A DNA stretch of 64,000 nt from Nitrososphaerota archaeon. Its GTDB lineage: Archaea > Thermoproteota > Nitrososphaeria > Nitrososphaerales > Gagatemarchaeaceae. Made by a program: the position numbers and the translations under genes. The stretch is from positions 1,209,374 to 1,273,373 of the forward strand of contig JAFLYY010000001.1 in assembly GCA_029785825.1 (NCBI GenBank), given 5' to 3'. This document shows positions 46,254-54,855 of this stretch, in pieces (positions within the stretch are counted from its first letter, which is position 1; each line of letters opens with the position of its first letter). The notes under the pieces are model-generated. The model was not told where the DNA came from. It was given only the letters and a program-made list of their open reading frames with translations, and did no database searches.

Positions 46254-47240
46254 CTATTGTGTTCGTGTACCCCCGCCCCCGAGCTCTGAAATCAGCCTGG
46301 GGACAAGCTTCCTTGCGTCCCCGACGACACAATAGTCAGCGTGCTTGAATATTTCAGCGCATGGGTCCGAGTTCACTGCCACCACAGTCTCCACATTCCT
46401 CAGCCCGGACGTAAAGTGCGCCGCCCCGCTCACCCCCACCACCACGGCCAGCTTAGCACTCAGGCTGACGCCAGTCGAGCCGACCACCAGGTTCTTGGGG
46501 GCCATCCCCTTGTCAGCCAGAGGTCTCGACACGCCGAACGTCGAGCCTGAAACTTCAGCCAGCTCCTTCGGCAACGTCAGGTCGTCTTTGCATCCCAGCC
46601 CTGCAACTACCACCCTCTGGGCCTTCCTCACGCCCTCCCCATGCTGGACAGCCCTCTCGACCACCTGGCACCTGACATCCTCGGGTTTGAGCGCCACTGG
46701 GAACGGTTCCACCGTCCCTGCCTGGTCCGTGGGGGTAGGCGCCGGGAATACGCCGGGCCTCACCGTCGCCATCTGGGGCCTCCCTTTCTTGCACTTGCAG
46801 ATCGCGACTATGCTTCCACCGAATCCTGGCACCGAGCCTAACAACATGCCTGTCCCCCGCTCAATCTCCAAGTCGACCACGTGGGCCATGAGGCCCGCCC
46901 CGAGCCTGACGGCCAGCACCCCGGCCAGGGCGGTGCCGTTGTGGGTCGCCCCAATGAGGAGGATGCCAGGGTCCCGTTCCTTCACCATGGCCGCGACCAC
47001 GTCAGCGTACGCTTCCGCGGTGAAATTCTTCAGGACCGGCGAGTCGGCCGCCAGCACCAAGTCGGCCCCCCTATGCGCGCACTCTTCGGCCAGCGCTTGG
47101 ACTCCCTCTCCCAGAATGACCCCAGTCACCCTTGCGCCGAGCTTGCCCGCTATCTCCCTGCCCTTTCCGAGCACCTCGTACGAGGAGTCCTCTACGACGC
47201 CATCAATCTGCTCGAGGAAGACTAGCACTCCGTCGGCCAT
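46254..47240 (-). CDS. etfA: electron transfer flavoprotein alpha subunit
   Basis: 328 residues. The N-terminal domain (VLVFLEQIDGVVEDSSYEVL, GKGREIAGKLGARVTGVILG) leads to the C-terminal FAD domain with VVVAGLGCKDD, SGSTFGVSRPLADKGMAP, VGSTGVSLSAKLAVVVGVSG and VVAVNSDPCAEIFKHADYCV. The usual GISGAIQHLAG reads GVSGAAHFTSG, a mild departure in the flavin loop. It pairs with EtfB. It lies five bases before the stop-start junction with the HdrC-HdrB fusion, within the same operon. Confidence 0.92.
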   Translation of the reverse strand: MADGVLVFLEQIDGVVEDSSYEVLGKGREIAGKLGARVTGVILGEGVQALAEECAHRGADLVLAADSPVLKNFTAEAYADVVAAMVKERDPGILLIGATHNGTALAGVLAVRLGAGLMAHVVDLEIERGTGMLLGSVPGFGGSIVAICKCKKGRPQMATVRPGVFPAPTPTDQAGTVEPFPVALKPEDVRCQVVERAVQHGEGVRKAQRVVVAGLGCKDDLTLPKELAEVSGSTFGVSRPLADKGMAPKNLVVGSTGVSLSAKLAVVVGVSGAAHFTSGLRNVETVVAVNSDPCAEIFKHADYCVVGDARKLVPRLISELGGGGTRTQ

Positions 47241-47244
47241 ACGA

Positions 47245-48390
47245 CTAACCCTCTCCGTTCCCTACGAAGCCTGCGAGGATTTCAGCGACGTCCCTAATCA
47301 TCACCTTCGAACCGACAGTCTTGACCCCATCCTCGAAGTTGAGGACGCAGAAGGGACATGCCGTGGCCATGACCGAGGCGCCTGACTCTTCTGCCTGGGC
47401 GATCCTCTTGTGGCTAGGCCGCGCCCCCTCTGACTCGACGTACATCCCGCCTCCTCCCCCACCACAGCAGAGGGCGTTGCTCCTGTTGTCATCCATCTCG
47501 TTCAGCTTGAGGCCGGAGACGCTCTCGAGGAGCTTCCTAGGTTCTTCGTATATCCCGCCGTACCTCCCGAGATAGCACGGGTCGTGATACGTCACCGTCT
47601 GGCCGTCGAAGTCGTCGGCACGTTCCAGCTTGAGTTGGTCGTGGTCGAGCATCCCGGAAAGGAACTCCGTGTAATGGAGGACTTGAGGGAGTGAGCCGTA
47701 CTTCGGGTAGACGTCCCTGAAGACGCCGTTGCTGTGAGGTGAAATCGTTATGATGTCTTCCGCTCCTATGTTCTTGAACGACTCGATGTTAGACTGGGCC
47801 AGCTCCTCGAGGAACCCCTCTTCGCCAATTTGGTACACCTCGTCCCCTGAACTCTTCTCCTTGTCCCCGAGGACTGCGAAGTCGACTCCCGTGGAATTGA
47901 AGATCTTCACCAGCGACCGGGCGATACGCTGGAGGCGCGGGTCGAAAGAGGCCGCATCGTCCAGGTAGAGGAGGTGCTTGGCCGTCGACCCCACCTTTAC
48001 TTTGAGACCCTCCGCCCACCTCATCCTTTCGGTCTTCTTCCCCTCCCAGGCGGTCCCCTCTTCGTAGACCCTCCAGAGCGCGCTTTCCAGCTTAGGAGGG
48101 ACCTTCCTGTCCTTGTAACTCAAGCCTCTCAGAGAGTGAATCACCCCCGTGATCTCCACGCCTCGGGGACATGCAACCTCGCACTCCTTGCAGGTTGCGC
48201 ATTGCCACAAAGAATCGGTGATAGCCAGCTCTCTGATTGCAGTCTGGGCTCCTCGCATTATCCTCCTTACGGGGACGTTCATGGGGCAGACCGCCGTGCA
48301 CGTGCCGCACTGGTAGCACGAGGACAGGGAGCCAGGGACAGTCTCCGAGAGCGCCCTGCTGAATTCGACGTCTGGGGACTGGGCGCTCAT
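47245..48390 (-). CDS. HdrC-HdrB-type iron-sulfur oxidoreductase (HdrD/GlpC-like fusion)
   Basis: 381 residues. The N-terminal HdrC-like part has two 4Fe-4S motifs (SCYQCGTCTAVCPMNVP and QCATCKECEVACPRG). The C-terminal HdrB-like part should have two CCG domains. The second is intact (YHDPCYLGR, ALCCGGGGGGMY, TACPFCVLN). In the first, the cysteines are replaced by Ser (EKSSGDEVYQIGEEGF and TISPHSNGVF, where relatives have CxGD and CPHC). So only one non-cubane cluster can form. Such proteins carry electrons between HdrA, ETF and a disulfide or quinone. Its context between hdrA and etf genes supports an electron bridge. Confidence 0.85.
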   Translation of the reverse strand: MSAQSPDVEFSRALSETVPGSLSSCYQCGTCTAVCPMNVPVRRIMRGAQTAIRELAITDSLWQCATCKECEVACPRGVEITGVIHSLRGLSYKDRKVPPKLESALWRVYEEGTAWEGKKTERMRWAEGLKVKVGSTAKHLLYLDDAASFDPRLQRIARSLVKIFNSTGVDFAVLGDKEKSSGDEVYQIGEEGFLEELAQSNIESFKNIGAEDIITISPHSNGVFRDVYPKYGSLPQVLHYTEFLSGMLDHDQLKLERADDFDGQTVTYHDPCYLGRYGGIYEEPRKLLESVSGLKLNEMDDNRSNALCCGGGGGGMYVESEGARPSHKRIAQAEESGASVMATACPFCVLNFEDGVKTVGSKVMIRDVAEILAGFVGNGEG

Positions 48391-48397
48391 CGCCTTC

Positions 48398-49297
48398 TTA
48401 CGCCCCCCTCGCCTTCACCTTGGCGGCGGTCGACTGCAGCTCCGCTTCGGACAGCTTGGCGACCAGTTCAGACATCTCGGTCGCCTTGTCAGAAAAGCGC
48501 CTGGGCTCTGCGGCGCTGACCCACCAGAGCTGCAGGCGGTCTGGGCTCACCCCCCTCGCCTTCAGCTGTGTCCTCCACCGCTCCACCCGCTTCTCCGTCT
48601 GGAGGTTCGCGTTGATGTAGTGGCAGTCTCCCGGATGGCACCCGGTGACCAAGACCGCCCCCACCCCCTTGGAAAACGCGTGCATGACCAGCTTCTGAGA
48701 GACCCTCCCGGAGCACATCGTCCTGATTACACGCGTGTTGGACGGGTACTGTATCTTCATGACCCCCGCCAGGTCTGCCCCGGCGTAGGAGCACCAGTTG
48801 CAGGCGTAGATCAGGACCTTGTTGTTGGCCCCTTCCTCCAGGGCCGCATCCACCTGCGCCATTATCTGCTTGTCAGTGAACCCTTCTTGCGTGAGCGCCC
48901 CCTCCACCATGCACTCGGCCACGCAGGTCCCGCACCCCTGGCAGGCCGCCGCGACGAACTCGACTTCCTTCCTGACCTCGCCCAGTATCGCTCCGTAGGG
49001 GCAGACGGAGATGCATCGGCCGCACTTGGTGCAGATTTCGGGGCTGACCACGGCCACGAAGGGCTCGCGTTCGACGACGTTCCTCGAGATTATCGCCGAC
49101 ACCTTCGCCGCGGCCGCCAGCGCCTGGAGCGCCGACTCCTTCACGTTCTTCGGGTATTGGACCGTCCCCGCGAGCATGACACCCTGCACCGCGGCCTCGG
49201 CAGGTCCCAGCTTCGGGTGGCTCTCGAGTGCGAACCCCGCACGGTCCACCGTCACTTTGAGCTGTTGGAGGACATTCCCTTTCTCACTCTCGCTCAT
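48398..49297 (-). CDS. HdrA C-terminal part fused to an MvhD domain
   Basis: 299 residues. The first 70 (LKVTVDRAGFALESHPKLGP, EAAVQGVMLAGTVQYPKNVK) continue the flavin domain that ends the preceding gene. Two 4Fe-4S motifs follow (ICTKCGRCISVCPYGAI and ACQGCGTCVAECMVEGAL), then an MvhD-type 2Fe-2S domain (YACNWCSYAGADLAGVMKIQ, MCSGRVS, GCHPGDCHYI). In methanogens MvhD links hydrogenase to HdrA. No hydrogenase gene is here, so electrons probably come from the ferredoxin oxidoreductase. ATG 49297 overlaps the hdrA stop (ATGA). Confidence 0.88.
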   Translation of the reverse strand: MSESEKGNVLQQLKVTVDRAGFALESHPKLGPAEAAVQGVMLAGTVQYPKNVKESALQALAAAAKVSAIISRNVVEREPFVAVVSPEICTKCGRCISVCPYGAILGEVRKEVEFVAAACQGCGTCVAECMVEGALTQEGFTDKQIMAQVDAALEEGANNKVLIYACNWCSYAGADLAGVMKIQYPSNTRVIRTMCSGRVSQKLVMHAFSKGVGAVLVTGCHPGDCHYINANLQTEKRVERWRTQLKARGVSPDRLQLWWVSAAEPRRFSDKATEMSELVAKLSEAELQSTAAKVKARGA

Positions 49298-51825
49298 GGC
49301 GACCCCCTCTTACGTACCAGTCCGACATTCAGGACCGTGAGGTCGGTCGGGAGCACTACGTCCCTCCCGCTCAGTTCGTCCTTCACCACGAGGTTCCCAT
49401 TGGCGCGCTCTATCGAGTCCTGGGGGAGCGCCTGCTGGGGGTACTGGTAGAACCTTACTCCCAGCTCGCCCGCCTTCTCGTACTCCTCCTCCCCGAAGCG
49501 GGTGAATGTCCTGATGTCTTTGTAGAGGACGTTGACCTCGTTCCCCTTCTCCTTCAGCCTGACCGCCTGGTTGATCATCGTCTGGCAGCAGAACCTAGAG
49601 CACCCATTCGCGTCGTTCCTTGACCCGACGCAGGAGATGATCGAGACCTTCTTCCCTGCGACTTTTTCCATCATCCCATCGAGCTCCAAGCTAGTCACCA
49701 CGTCCGGGTTCTTTCCATATCCGAACTCGGTGGGCACATAGGGTTCCGCTCCGGTCGCGACCACTACCGCACCTGCGGTGAACTCTGTTCCGTCAGTAAG
49801 GCGGACGTCATAGCTCCCCACGAACCCTGATATCGTCTCGACGGTGGCCGCGGTGTGGATTTTCGCGCCGCTCTCCTTCAGCTCTCTGAGTAGAGGGGCG
49901 AGTAACTCCTTCGACTCCACCCTTAGTGGTGCCACTTCAGTGACCGAGTTGAGCAGTCCGCCGAGCGATTCCTGCTTCTCGACCAGGTGTGCCTCGAACC
50001 CCTGCTTTGCGAGGTTAGTCGCAGCGACTATGCCGGCTATCCCTCCTCCCACCACCAGCGCAGTCTGGGCGACCGGGAACTTCATTGTCTGGAGGGGCTT
50101 CATGTTCAGCGCCCTCAGCACGGACATCTTCACCATGTCCTTCGCCTTCTCCAAGGCACCCTCCCTGTCCTCCTTGTGTACCCAAGAGTCCATGTTCCTG
50201 ATGTTGGCCATGTCCAAGAGGTATGGGTTCAAGCCTGCGCGGGTCAGCGCACCCTGGAAGGTGGCGTAGTGGGTCTTGGGAGTACAGGCAGCCACGACTA
50301 TGCGGTTGATCTGCTTGTCCCTGATGACGGCGCTCATGTCGTTGAGGGTGCTCGCGCCGCAGGAGTACGTCTGGTCTTGGACGTGGACCACGTTGGGGAG
50401 CGTCTTTGCGAAGTCCAGGACGGACCTAATGTCGACCACCCCGGCGATGTTGGAGCCGCAGTGGCAGACGAAGACCCCGATTCTCGGGGGCCCCTCGGTG
50501 CTTATCTGAACTACTTCGGCGGGCTGGGGCCAGGACCGGTTCTTCACGTGGGTGAGGGCCTTCGCCACCGCCGCCCCTGCTTCAATCACGCTGTCAGGTA
50601 TGTCCTTCGGGCCGGTGCTGCACCCCGCGAGGTAGATGCCAGGCCTCGTGCTCGAGTTGAAGCCCCCTTCCTTGTCAGCCGACGCGAAGAACCCATCTGG
50701 GCCGAGCCCGATCCCTATGGTGCGCGCAAGCTCGGGGGTCCCTCTGGCGGGTATGGCGGCCGTGGCGAGGACGACCATGTCGTAGTCTTGCTCAATCTTC
50801 TCCCCCCCGTCCTCGGTGTTCTCGAAGAAGACCTTGATTCTCTCTCCGTCAGGCGAGACCTTCGCGGGCCTGGTCCTAGTGAATCGCACCCCTGCCGCCC
50901 TGGTGCGGTCATAGAACTCGTCAAAGCCCTTCCCATAAGCCCTGATGTCCATGTAGGCCACATCGACTTCCTTGACGCCGTGGTCCTTGAGCTGGTACGC
51001 CTCCTTGATGCCATACATGCAGCAGATTCTCGAGCAGTAGGGGGCCAGTCTCTCGTCTCTGGATCCGGCACAGAGGACAAAGAGCACCCTCTCGGGGTGG
51101 TTCCCGTCCGACGGCCTGACGATCTCTCCCATACTCGGTCCCGACGCCTGAAGGATCCGCTCCAGCTCCATGGACGTCAGGATGTCCGGGTGCTTCCCAT
51201 ACCCGAACTCCCTGAGGAGCGTCGGGTCGAGCAGGTCGAACCCGGTGGCCACCACGACCGCGGCCACCTCCCTTTCGATGAGCGCGGGCGTCATGGTGAA
51301 GTCGATGGCGTTAGGCCCGCATGCGTCCGTGCACCTGCTGCAGGGGAGCAGGTTCGGAGGCTCGTTCAGGCAGTTCTTCTCATCGACCACGTAGGGTCCG
51401 GGGACTGACTGCTCGATAGGGGCATAGATCGCCTTCCTTGCCGCCATGCCGTAGTCGAACTCGTTCTTCACTATGACAGGGCAAGCCGTCACACATTCGC
51501 CGCACCTCGTGCACGCGTCTGTGACGTACCTTGCGTCCTGCTTGATGAGTACCTTGAACCTCCCCGCGTCGCCGTCGACCTGCTCTACCTCGGCCATGGC
51601 CAGTAGCTCGATGTTAGGGTTGAGCCCCACCTCGCTCATCTTCGGGGACTCGATGCAGATGGAGCAGTCAAGAGTCGGGAAGTTCTTGTCCAAGACCGAC
51701 ATCTTTCCCCCGACCGTGGGGCTCCTCTCCACCAGGGTGACCTTGGCTCCGGCGTTAGCGGCGTCTAGGGCCCCCTGGATGCCCGCAATGCCTCCCCCGA
51801 TTATCAGAATCCTATCTTCAGACAA
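49294..51825 (-). CDS. hdrA: double HdrA-like flavoprotein (C-terminally split)
   Basis: 843 residues. The first module has an FAD loop ILIIGGGIAGIQGALDAANA, the HdrA signature NFPTLDCSICIESPKM, an inserted ferredoxin (ACTRCGECVTACP, CLNEPPNLLPCSRCTDAC) and LFVLCAGSRDER. From about residue 470 a second HdrA begins with its own iron-sulfur domain (IGVFVCHCGSNIAGVVDI, YSCGA, AACTPKTHY) and a second FAD loop (TALVVGGGIAGIVAATNLAK). This half stops before its C-terminal ferredoxin, which is in the next gene. HdrA flavins can split electron pairs between ferredoxin and a higher-potential partner. Two flavin modules in one chain is unusual. Confidence 0.9.
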   Translation of the reverse strand: MSEDRILIIGGGIAGIQGALDAANAGAKVTLVERSPTVGGKMSVLDKNFPTLDCSICIESPKMSEVGLNPNIELLAMAEVEQVDGDAGRFKVLIKQDARYVTDACTRCGECVTACPVIVKNEFDYGMAARKAIYAPIEQSVPGPYVVDEKNCLNEPPNLLPCSRCTDACGPNAIDFTMTPALIEREVAAVVVATGFDLLDPTLLREFGYGKHPDILTSMELERILQASGPSMGEIVRPSDGNHPERVLFVLCAGSRDERLAPYCSRICCMYGIKEAYQLKDHGVKEVDVAYMDIRAYGKGFDEFYDRTRAAGVRFTRTRPAKVSPDGERIKVFFENTEDGGEKIEQDYDMVVLATAAIPARGTPELARTIGIGLGPDGFFASADKEGGFNSSTRPGIYLAGCSTGPKDIPDSVIEAGAAVAKALTHVKNRSWPQPAEVVQISTEGPPRIGVFVCHCGSNIAGVVDIRSVLDFAKTLPNVVHVQDQTYSCGASTLNDMSAVIRDKQINRIVVAACTPKTHYATFQGALTRAGLNPYLLDMANIRNMDSWVHKEDREGALEKAKDMVKMSVLRALNMKPLQTMKFPVAQTALVVGGGIAGIVAATNLAKQGFEAHLVEKQESLGGLLNSVTEVAPLRVESKELLAPLLRELKESGAKIHTAATVETISGFVGSYDVRLTDGTEFTAGAVVVATGAEPYVPTEFGYGKNPDVVTSLELDGMMEKVAGKKVSIISCVGSRNDANGCSRFCCQTMINQAVRLKEKGNEVNVLYKDIRTFTRFGEEEYEKAGELGVRFYQYPQQALPQDSIERANGNLVVKDELSGRDVVLPTDLTVLNVGLVRKRGSP

Positions 51826-52378
51826 GGCTCTCGATGCTCCTCCCCTTCGCCTTGTTCGCGAGTTCGGCGCCGACGCTTAGCGCCTTAACGTTCAGCTCCG
51901 CGGCCCTGGGAAACCTCTCGGCAACTGCCGCCTTCAGTGACTCGAAAGACTGCGGGGACGCCAGCGCCGCCATGGCGCCGAGCATCACGATGTTCATCAC
52001 CATCTTTTTCCCGAGGTTCTCCGCTGCCTCCCCCGCAGGAATCGGGAAGACCCGCCTGTCTCCCACCACCTTCGACAGGTCGACCAGCTTCTCCTCGGTT
52101 ACGACGACCCCGCCAGGTTTCACCATTTTCAGGTTAAGGTCGAGACCTTCTTGGTACATCGTCACCAATGCGTCGAGTTTCGATACCAGCGGGTAGTCGA
52201 TGGGCTCGTCTGAGACGACGATGTCTGCCCTGGACCAACCGCCGGTCACGTATGGGCTGTATCCTTCAGTCACGACGGCTTCCTTCCCTTCATGGAGGGC
52301 GGCTGCGCTGCCGAAGATGTGCCCTGCGGTGATTGCGCCCTGGCCTCCGAGTCCCGTGATCCTAGCTTCGAACTTCAT
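51818..52378 (-). CDS. korC: 2-oxoacid:ferredoxin oxidoreductase gamma subunit
   Basis: 186 residues: FEARITGLGGQGAITAGHIF, EGYSPYVTGGWSRADIVVSD, YPLVSKLDALVTMYQEGLDL, VRRVFPIPAGEAAENLG-like RRVFPIPAGEAAENLGKKMV and MVMLGAMAAL, which is the normal gamma fold that contacts coenzyme A. It overlaps hdrA by eight bases and korB by four, so the catalytic enzyme and HdrA are translationally linked. Confidence 0.93.
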   Translation of the reverse strand: MKFEARITGLGGQGAITAGHIFGSAAALHEGKEAVVTEGYSPYVTGGWSRADIVVSDEPIDYPLVSKLDALVTMYQEGLDLNLKMVKPGGVVVTEEKLVDLSKVVGDRRVFPIPAGEAAENLGKKMVMNIVMLGAMAALASPQSFESLKAAVAERFPRAAELNVKALSVGAELANKAKGRSIESLV

Positions 52379-53259
52379 TTCTTCGCAACCTCCTGGGGAG
52401 CGACCCTCGCCCTCAGATCCGCCAATGCCTCTTGGTAGGTGGTCCTCCTCCTGTCGACGAAGTTCCCCACAACTATGCTATCTTCAGGGCGCGCAGTCAT
52501 GCCGATCTGGGAGAGGTCGGCTCGATGGTCGACCACAGCCTTGTCCCTGAAGTACTTCATCATGTCGAGAGGATCGGGGAACCCGTTGAACTCCCCGAAG
52601 GTAGGCGGACACGGCGAGATGACCTCCATGAAGGCGAACCCCTTCACCTCCATCATCCTTCTGATGGCGGCGGTGATTTGCCGGACATGCAGGGCGGTCC
52701 AGCGTGACACGAATGACGCCCCAGCCGCGGCGACGAGATAGGGGACGTTGAAAGGGGACTCGACGTTGCCGTAGGGCGACGTGTGGGTCTTCGCCCCGAA
52801 CGGGGTGGTGCCGCCGTGCTGTCCGCCCGTCATCCCATAGTTGAAGTTGTTCACCATGATGACGTTCAGATCGACGTTGCGGCGCGCGGCGTGGATCAGG
52901 TGGTTCCCTCCGATGGCGCCCAGGTCCCCGTCCCCGGCGACCACGGTGATCTCCAGTTCTGGTCGGGCCACCGCCATCCCGGTCGCGAAGGCGACCGCCC
53001 TGCCATGGGTGGTGTGGTAGGAGTCGAGGTTCAGGTACCCTGAGACCCGCCCCGTGCACCCAATCCCCGATATCGAAATCTGTCTGTCACGCGGAATCGT
53101 CGACTTCTGGATGGCCCTGACGTAGGCCCCCACGACGATGCCGATGCCGCACCCAGGGCACCAGATGTTTGGGAGCCTCTCTGATCTGATTAGCTCGTCG
53201 TTGACGTGATGTTGTACCTTGATTTCAGAACCGCCCTGGCGCGTCTGTGGGGTAGTCAC
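52375..53259 (-). CDS. korB: 2-oxoacid:ferredoxin oxidoreductase beta subunit
   Basis: 294 residues. Cysteines for the proximal 4Fe-4S cluster are in NIWCPGCGIGIVVGAY and SGIGCTGRVSGYL. The thiamine diphosphate motif is VVAGDGDLGAIGGNHLIHAA, and MVNNFNYGMTGGQHGGTTPF follows. It oxidatively decarboxylates a 2-oxoacid (2-oxoglutarate by gene order D-A-B-C, not proven) to an acyl-CoA and reduces ferredoxin. Four-base overlaps join it to korA and korC. Confidence 0.95.
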   Translation of the reverse strand: MTTPQTRQGGSEIKVQHHVNDELIRSERLPNIWCPGCGIGIVVGAYVRAIQKSTIPRDRQISISGIGCTGRVSGYLNLDSYHTTHGRAVAFATGMAVARPELEITVVAGDGDLGAIGGNHLIHAARRNVDLNVIMVNNFNYGMTGGQHGGTTPFGAKTHTSPYGNVESPFNVPYLVAAAGASFVSRWTALHVRQITAAIRRMMEVKGFAFMEVISPCPPTFGEFNGFPDPLDMMKYFRDKAVVDHRADLSQIGMTARPEDSIVVGNFVDRRRTTYQEALADLRARVAPQEVAKK

Positions 53260-54413
53260 GAGGCGACCACCGCCTGCATGGCGTCGACTATAGCCCTGGG
53301 CTCAATCAGTGTCCCCGGCGCCCAGTTGGCCCCCACCACCGGGCAGCGGGAGTTCTCCCTTACCGGGTGCACCATTTGTCCCGCGTTGATTTCCGCGACG
53401 ACTATCCCCGATACTTTCCTGCTGAGCTTCTCGACCACCTCGTCGGGAAAGGGCCAAGGGGTCTGCAGCCTCAGGAGCCCCGCCTTGATCCCCTTCGCTC
53501 TGGCGCTCTTTACGGCGGCCAGGGCCGAGCGAGCTGCGCTGCCGTATGACACCACCGCGACTTCGGCGTCATCGAGGAACTTCTCCTCCCATCGCCATAT
53601 CTCGCGTGTGTGGTTCCTGATCTTCCCCGCCAGGTGCCTGGTCATCCTGTCGGACCAGTCGTGGTCAGTGGTCGGATACCCGAGCGAGTCGTGGGTCAGG
53701 CTGTCAAGGTTCCCGTGGACGCCGGTGCCCGCGATCGGCATCGGGTTGAAGTCCCTGGCATAATCGAAGAGGGGGTGTTCTTTGTCTAGTGCGGTTGGCA
53801 GTTCCACCTCCAGTCTGTGGACGACTTCGACCTCCTCGGCAGGAGGCACATGAAGGCGCTCCCACATTATCCCCACCACCTGGTCAGCCATGACGAACAC
53901 AGGGGTTCGGAACCTCTCGGCGGTGTTGAACGCCTGTACCGTGAAATCGAAGAACTCCTGGACGGTGCTGGGGGCATAGGCTATGGTCTCCAAATCCCCA
54001 TGGCTCCCCCACTTCGCCTGCATCATGTCTCCCTGCCCCACCAGGGTGGGAACACCGGTGCTAGGCCCGGCCCTCTGGACGTTCACCAAGACGATCGGAG
54101 CCTCCATGATGTATGCGAGCCCAATGTTCTCCTGCATCAGGCTGAACCCGGGCCCCGACGTCGCCGTCATCACCTTGGCGCCTGCGAACGAGGCCCCAAC
54201 GAGGGCAGCCATGCTCGCGAGCTCGTCTTCCATCTCGATAGCGTTTCCGCCCACCTGAGGGAACCTGATGCTGGCCCTCTCGAAGATCTCAGATGACGGC
54301 GTAATCGGGTACCCCGCGTAGAACCTGCACCCAGCAAGTATCGCTCCTTCGACGCACGCGAAGTTCCCCATGGTGAAGTAGTCCCCGGGCTTCATCGCCC
54401 CCGTGCTGCTCAC
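53256..54413 (-). CDS. korA: 2-oxoacid:ferredoxin oxidoreductase alpha subunit
   Basis: 385 residues from GTG 54413, which overlaps the korD stop (GTGA). The frame extends further up but inside korD. Motifs are GNFACVEGAILAGCRFYAGY, PITPSSEIFER, MEDELASMAALVGASFAGAK, TATSGPGFSLMQENIGLAY and VNVQRAGPSTGVPTLVGQGD, followed by a C-terminal domain III with VVSYGSAARSALAAVKSARA. This is the pyrimidine-binding alpha chain. YPITPSSE is seen in 2-oxoglutarate and branched-chain enzymes alike, so the substrate is open. Confidence 0.94.
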   Translation of the reverse strand: MSSTGAMKPGDYFTMGNFACVEGAILAGCRFYAGYPITPSSEIFERASIRFPQVGGNAIEMEDELASMAALVGASFAGAKVMTATSGPGFSLMQENIGLAYIMEAPIVLVNVQRAGPSTGVPTLVGQGDMMQAKWGSHGDLETIAYAPSTVQEFFDFTVQAFNTAERFRTPVFVMADQVVGIMWERLHVPPAEEVEVVHRLEVELPTALDKEHPLFDYARDFNPMPIAGTGVHGNLDSLTHDSLGYPTTDHDWSDRMTRHLAGKIRNHTREIWRWEEKFLDDAEVAVVSYGSAARSALAAVKSARAKGIKAGLLRLQTPWPFPDEVVEKLSRKVSGIVVAEINAGQMVHPVRENSRCPVVGANWAPGTLIEPRAIVDAMQAVVAS

Positions 54414-54721
54414 TGCAGCGGCACCTCCTTGGCGTAGATTGCGAACTCGGGGCAGACGGCCTGGCACATGCCGCAGTTCACGCAGTCGTTCTCCTTGCCG
54501 GCCTTCACCCTCGGATGCCGATACCCCGAGGCGTTAATCTCGTCCGACATCTCGAGCACCTCGTTCGGGCAGAAGGTCCAGCAGTAGTCGCACTCCTTGC
54601 ACCTCTCGGGGATTATGTAGACTCGCGCGAGCGGCTTCGAAAACTTCGATGCGTTGATTGGCTCGCGGGTAATCGCCCCCGGGCCGAGTTCTTTCTTCCC
54701 GACCGCGAGTCGTTGCGTCAA
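54410..54721 (-). CDS. korD: 2-oxoacid:ferredoxin oxidoreductase delta (ferredoxin) subunit
   Basis: 103 residues from TTG 54721, leaderless behind TATA-like GTTATAGTTTTAC (about 54733-54746). Two 4Fe-4S motifs, RCKECDYCWTFCPNEVL and DCVNCGMCQAVCPEFAI, form the bacterial-type ferredoxin that receives electrons from the thiamine centre. It is the first gene of the ten-gene kor-hdr-etf operon. Confidence 0.93.
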   Translation of the reverse strand: MTQRLAVGKKELGPGAITREPINASKFSKPLARVYIIPERCKECDYCWTFCPNEVLEMSDEINASGYRHPRVKAGKENDCVNCGMCQAVCPEFAIYAKEVPLQ

Positions 54722-54855
54722 CGAATCGCGGCGGCTCGTAAAACTATAACATCATTTTGTAGTCGAAATAGTACCTGGGTCGTATATTCGATTAATGCTA
54801 ACTAATTAGGGAATAGCGGTAAATCCTCGCCACGTCTACAAGACGGAAAGTTCCA
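54722..54855. promoter_or_regulatory. divergent control region of the kor-hdr-etf operon
   Basis: The 134 bases are strikingly AT-rich compared with their surroundings. They hold the minus-strand TATA box of korD, a palindrome CTAATTAG near 54800 and AT-rich boxes that can serve the plus-strand regulator gene. Operator sites for the divergent regulator are expected here but cannot be pinned down. Confidence 0.5.
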
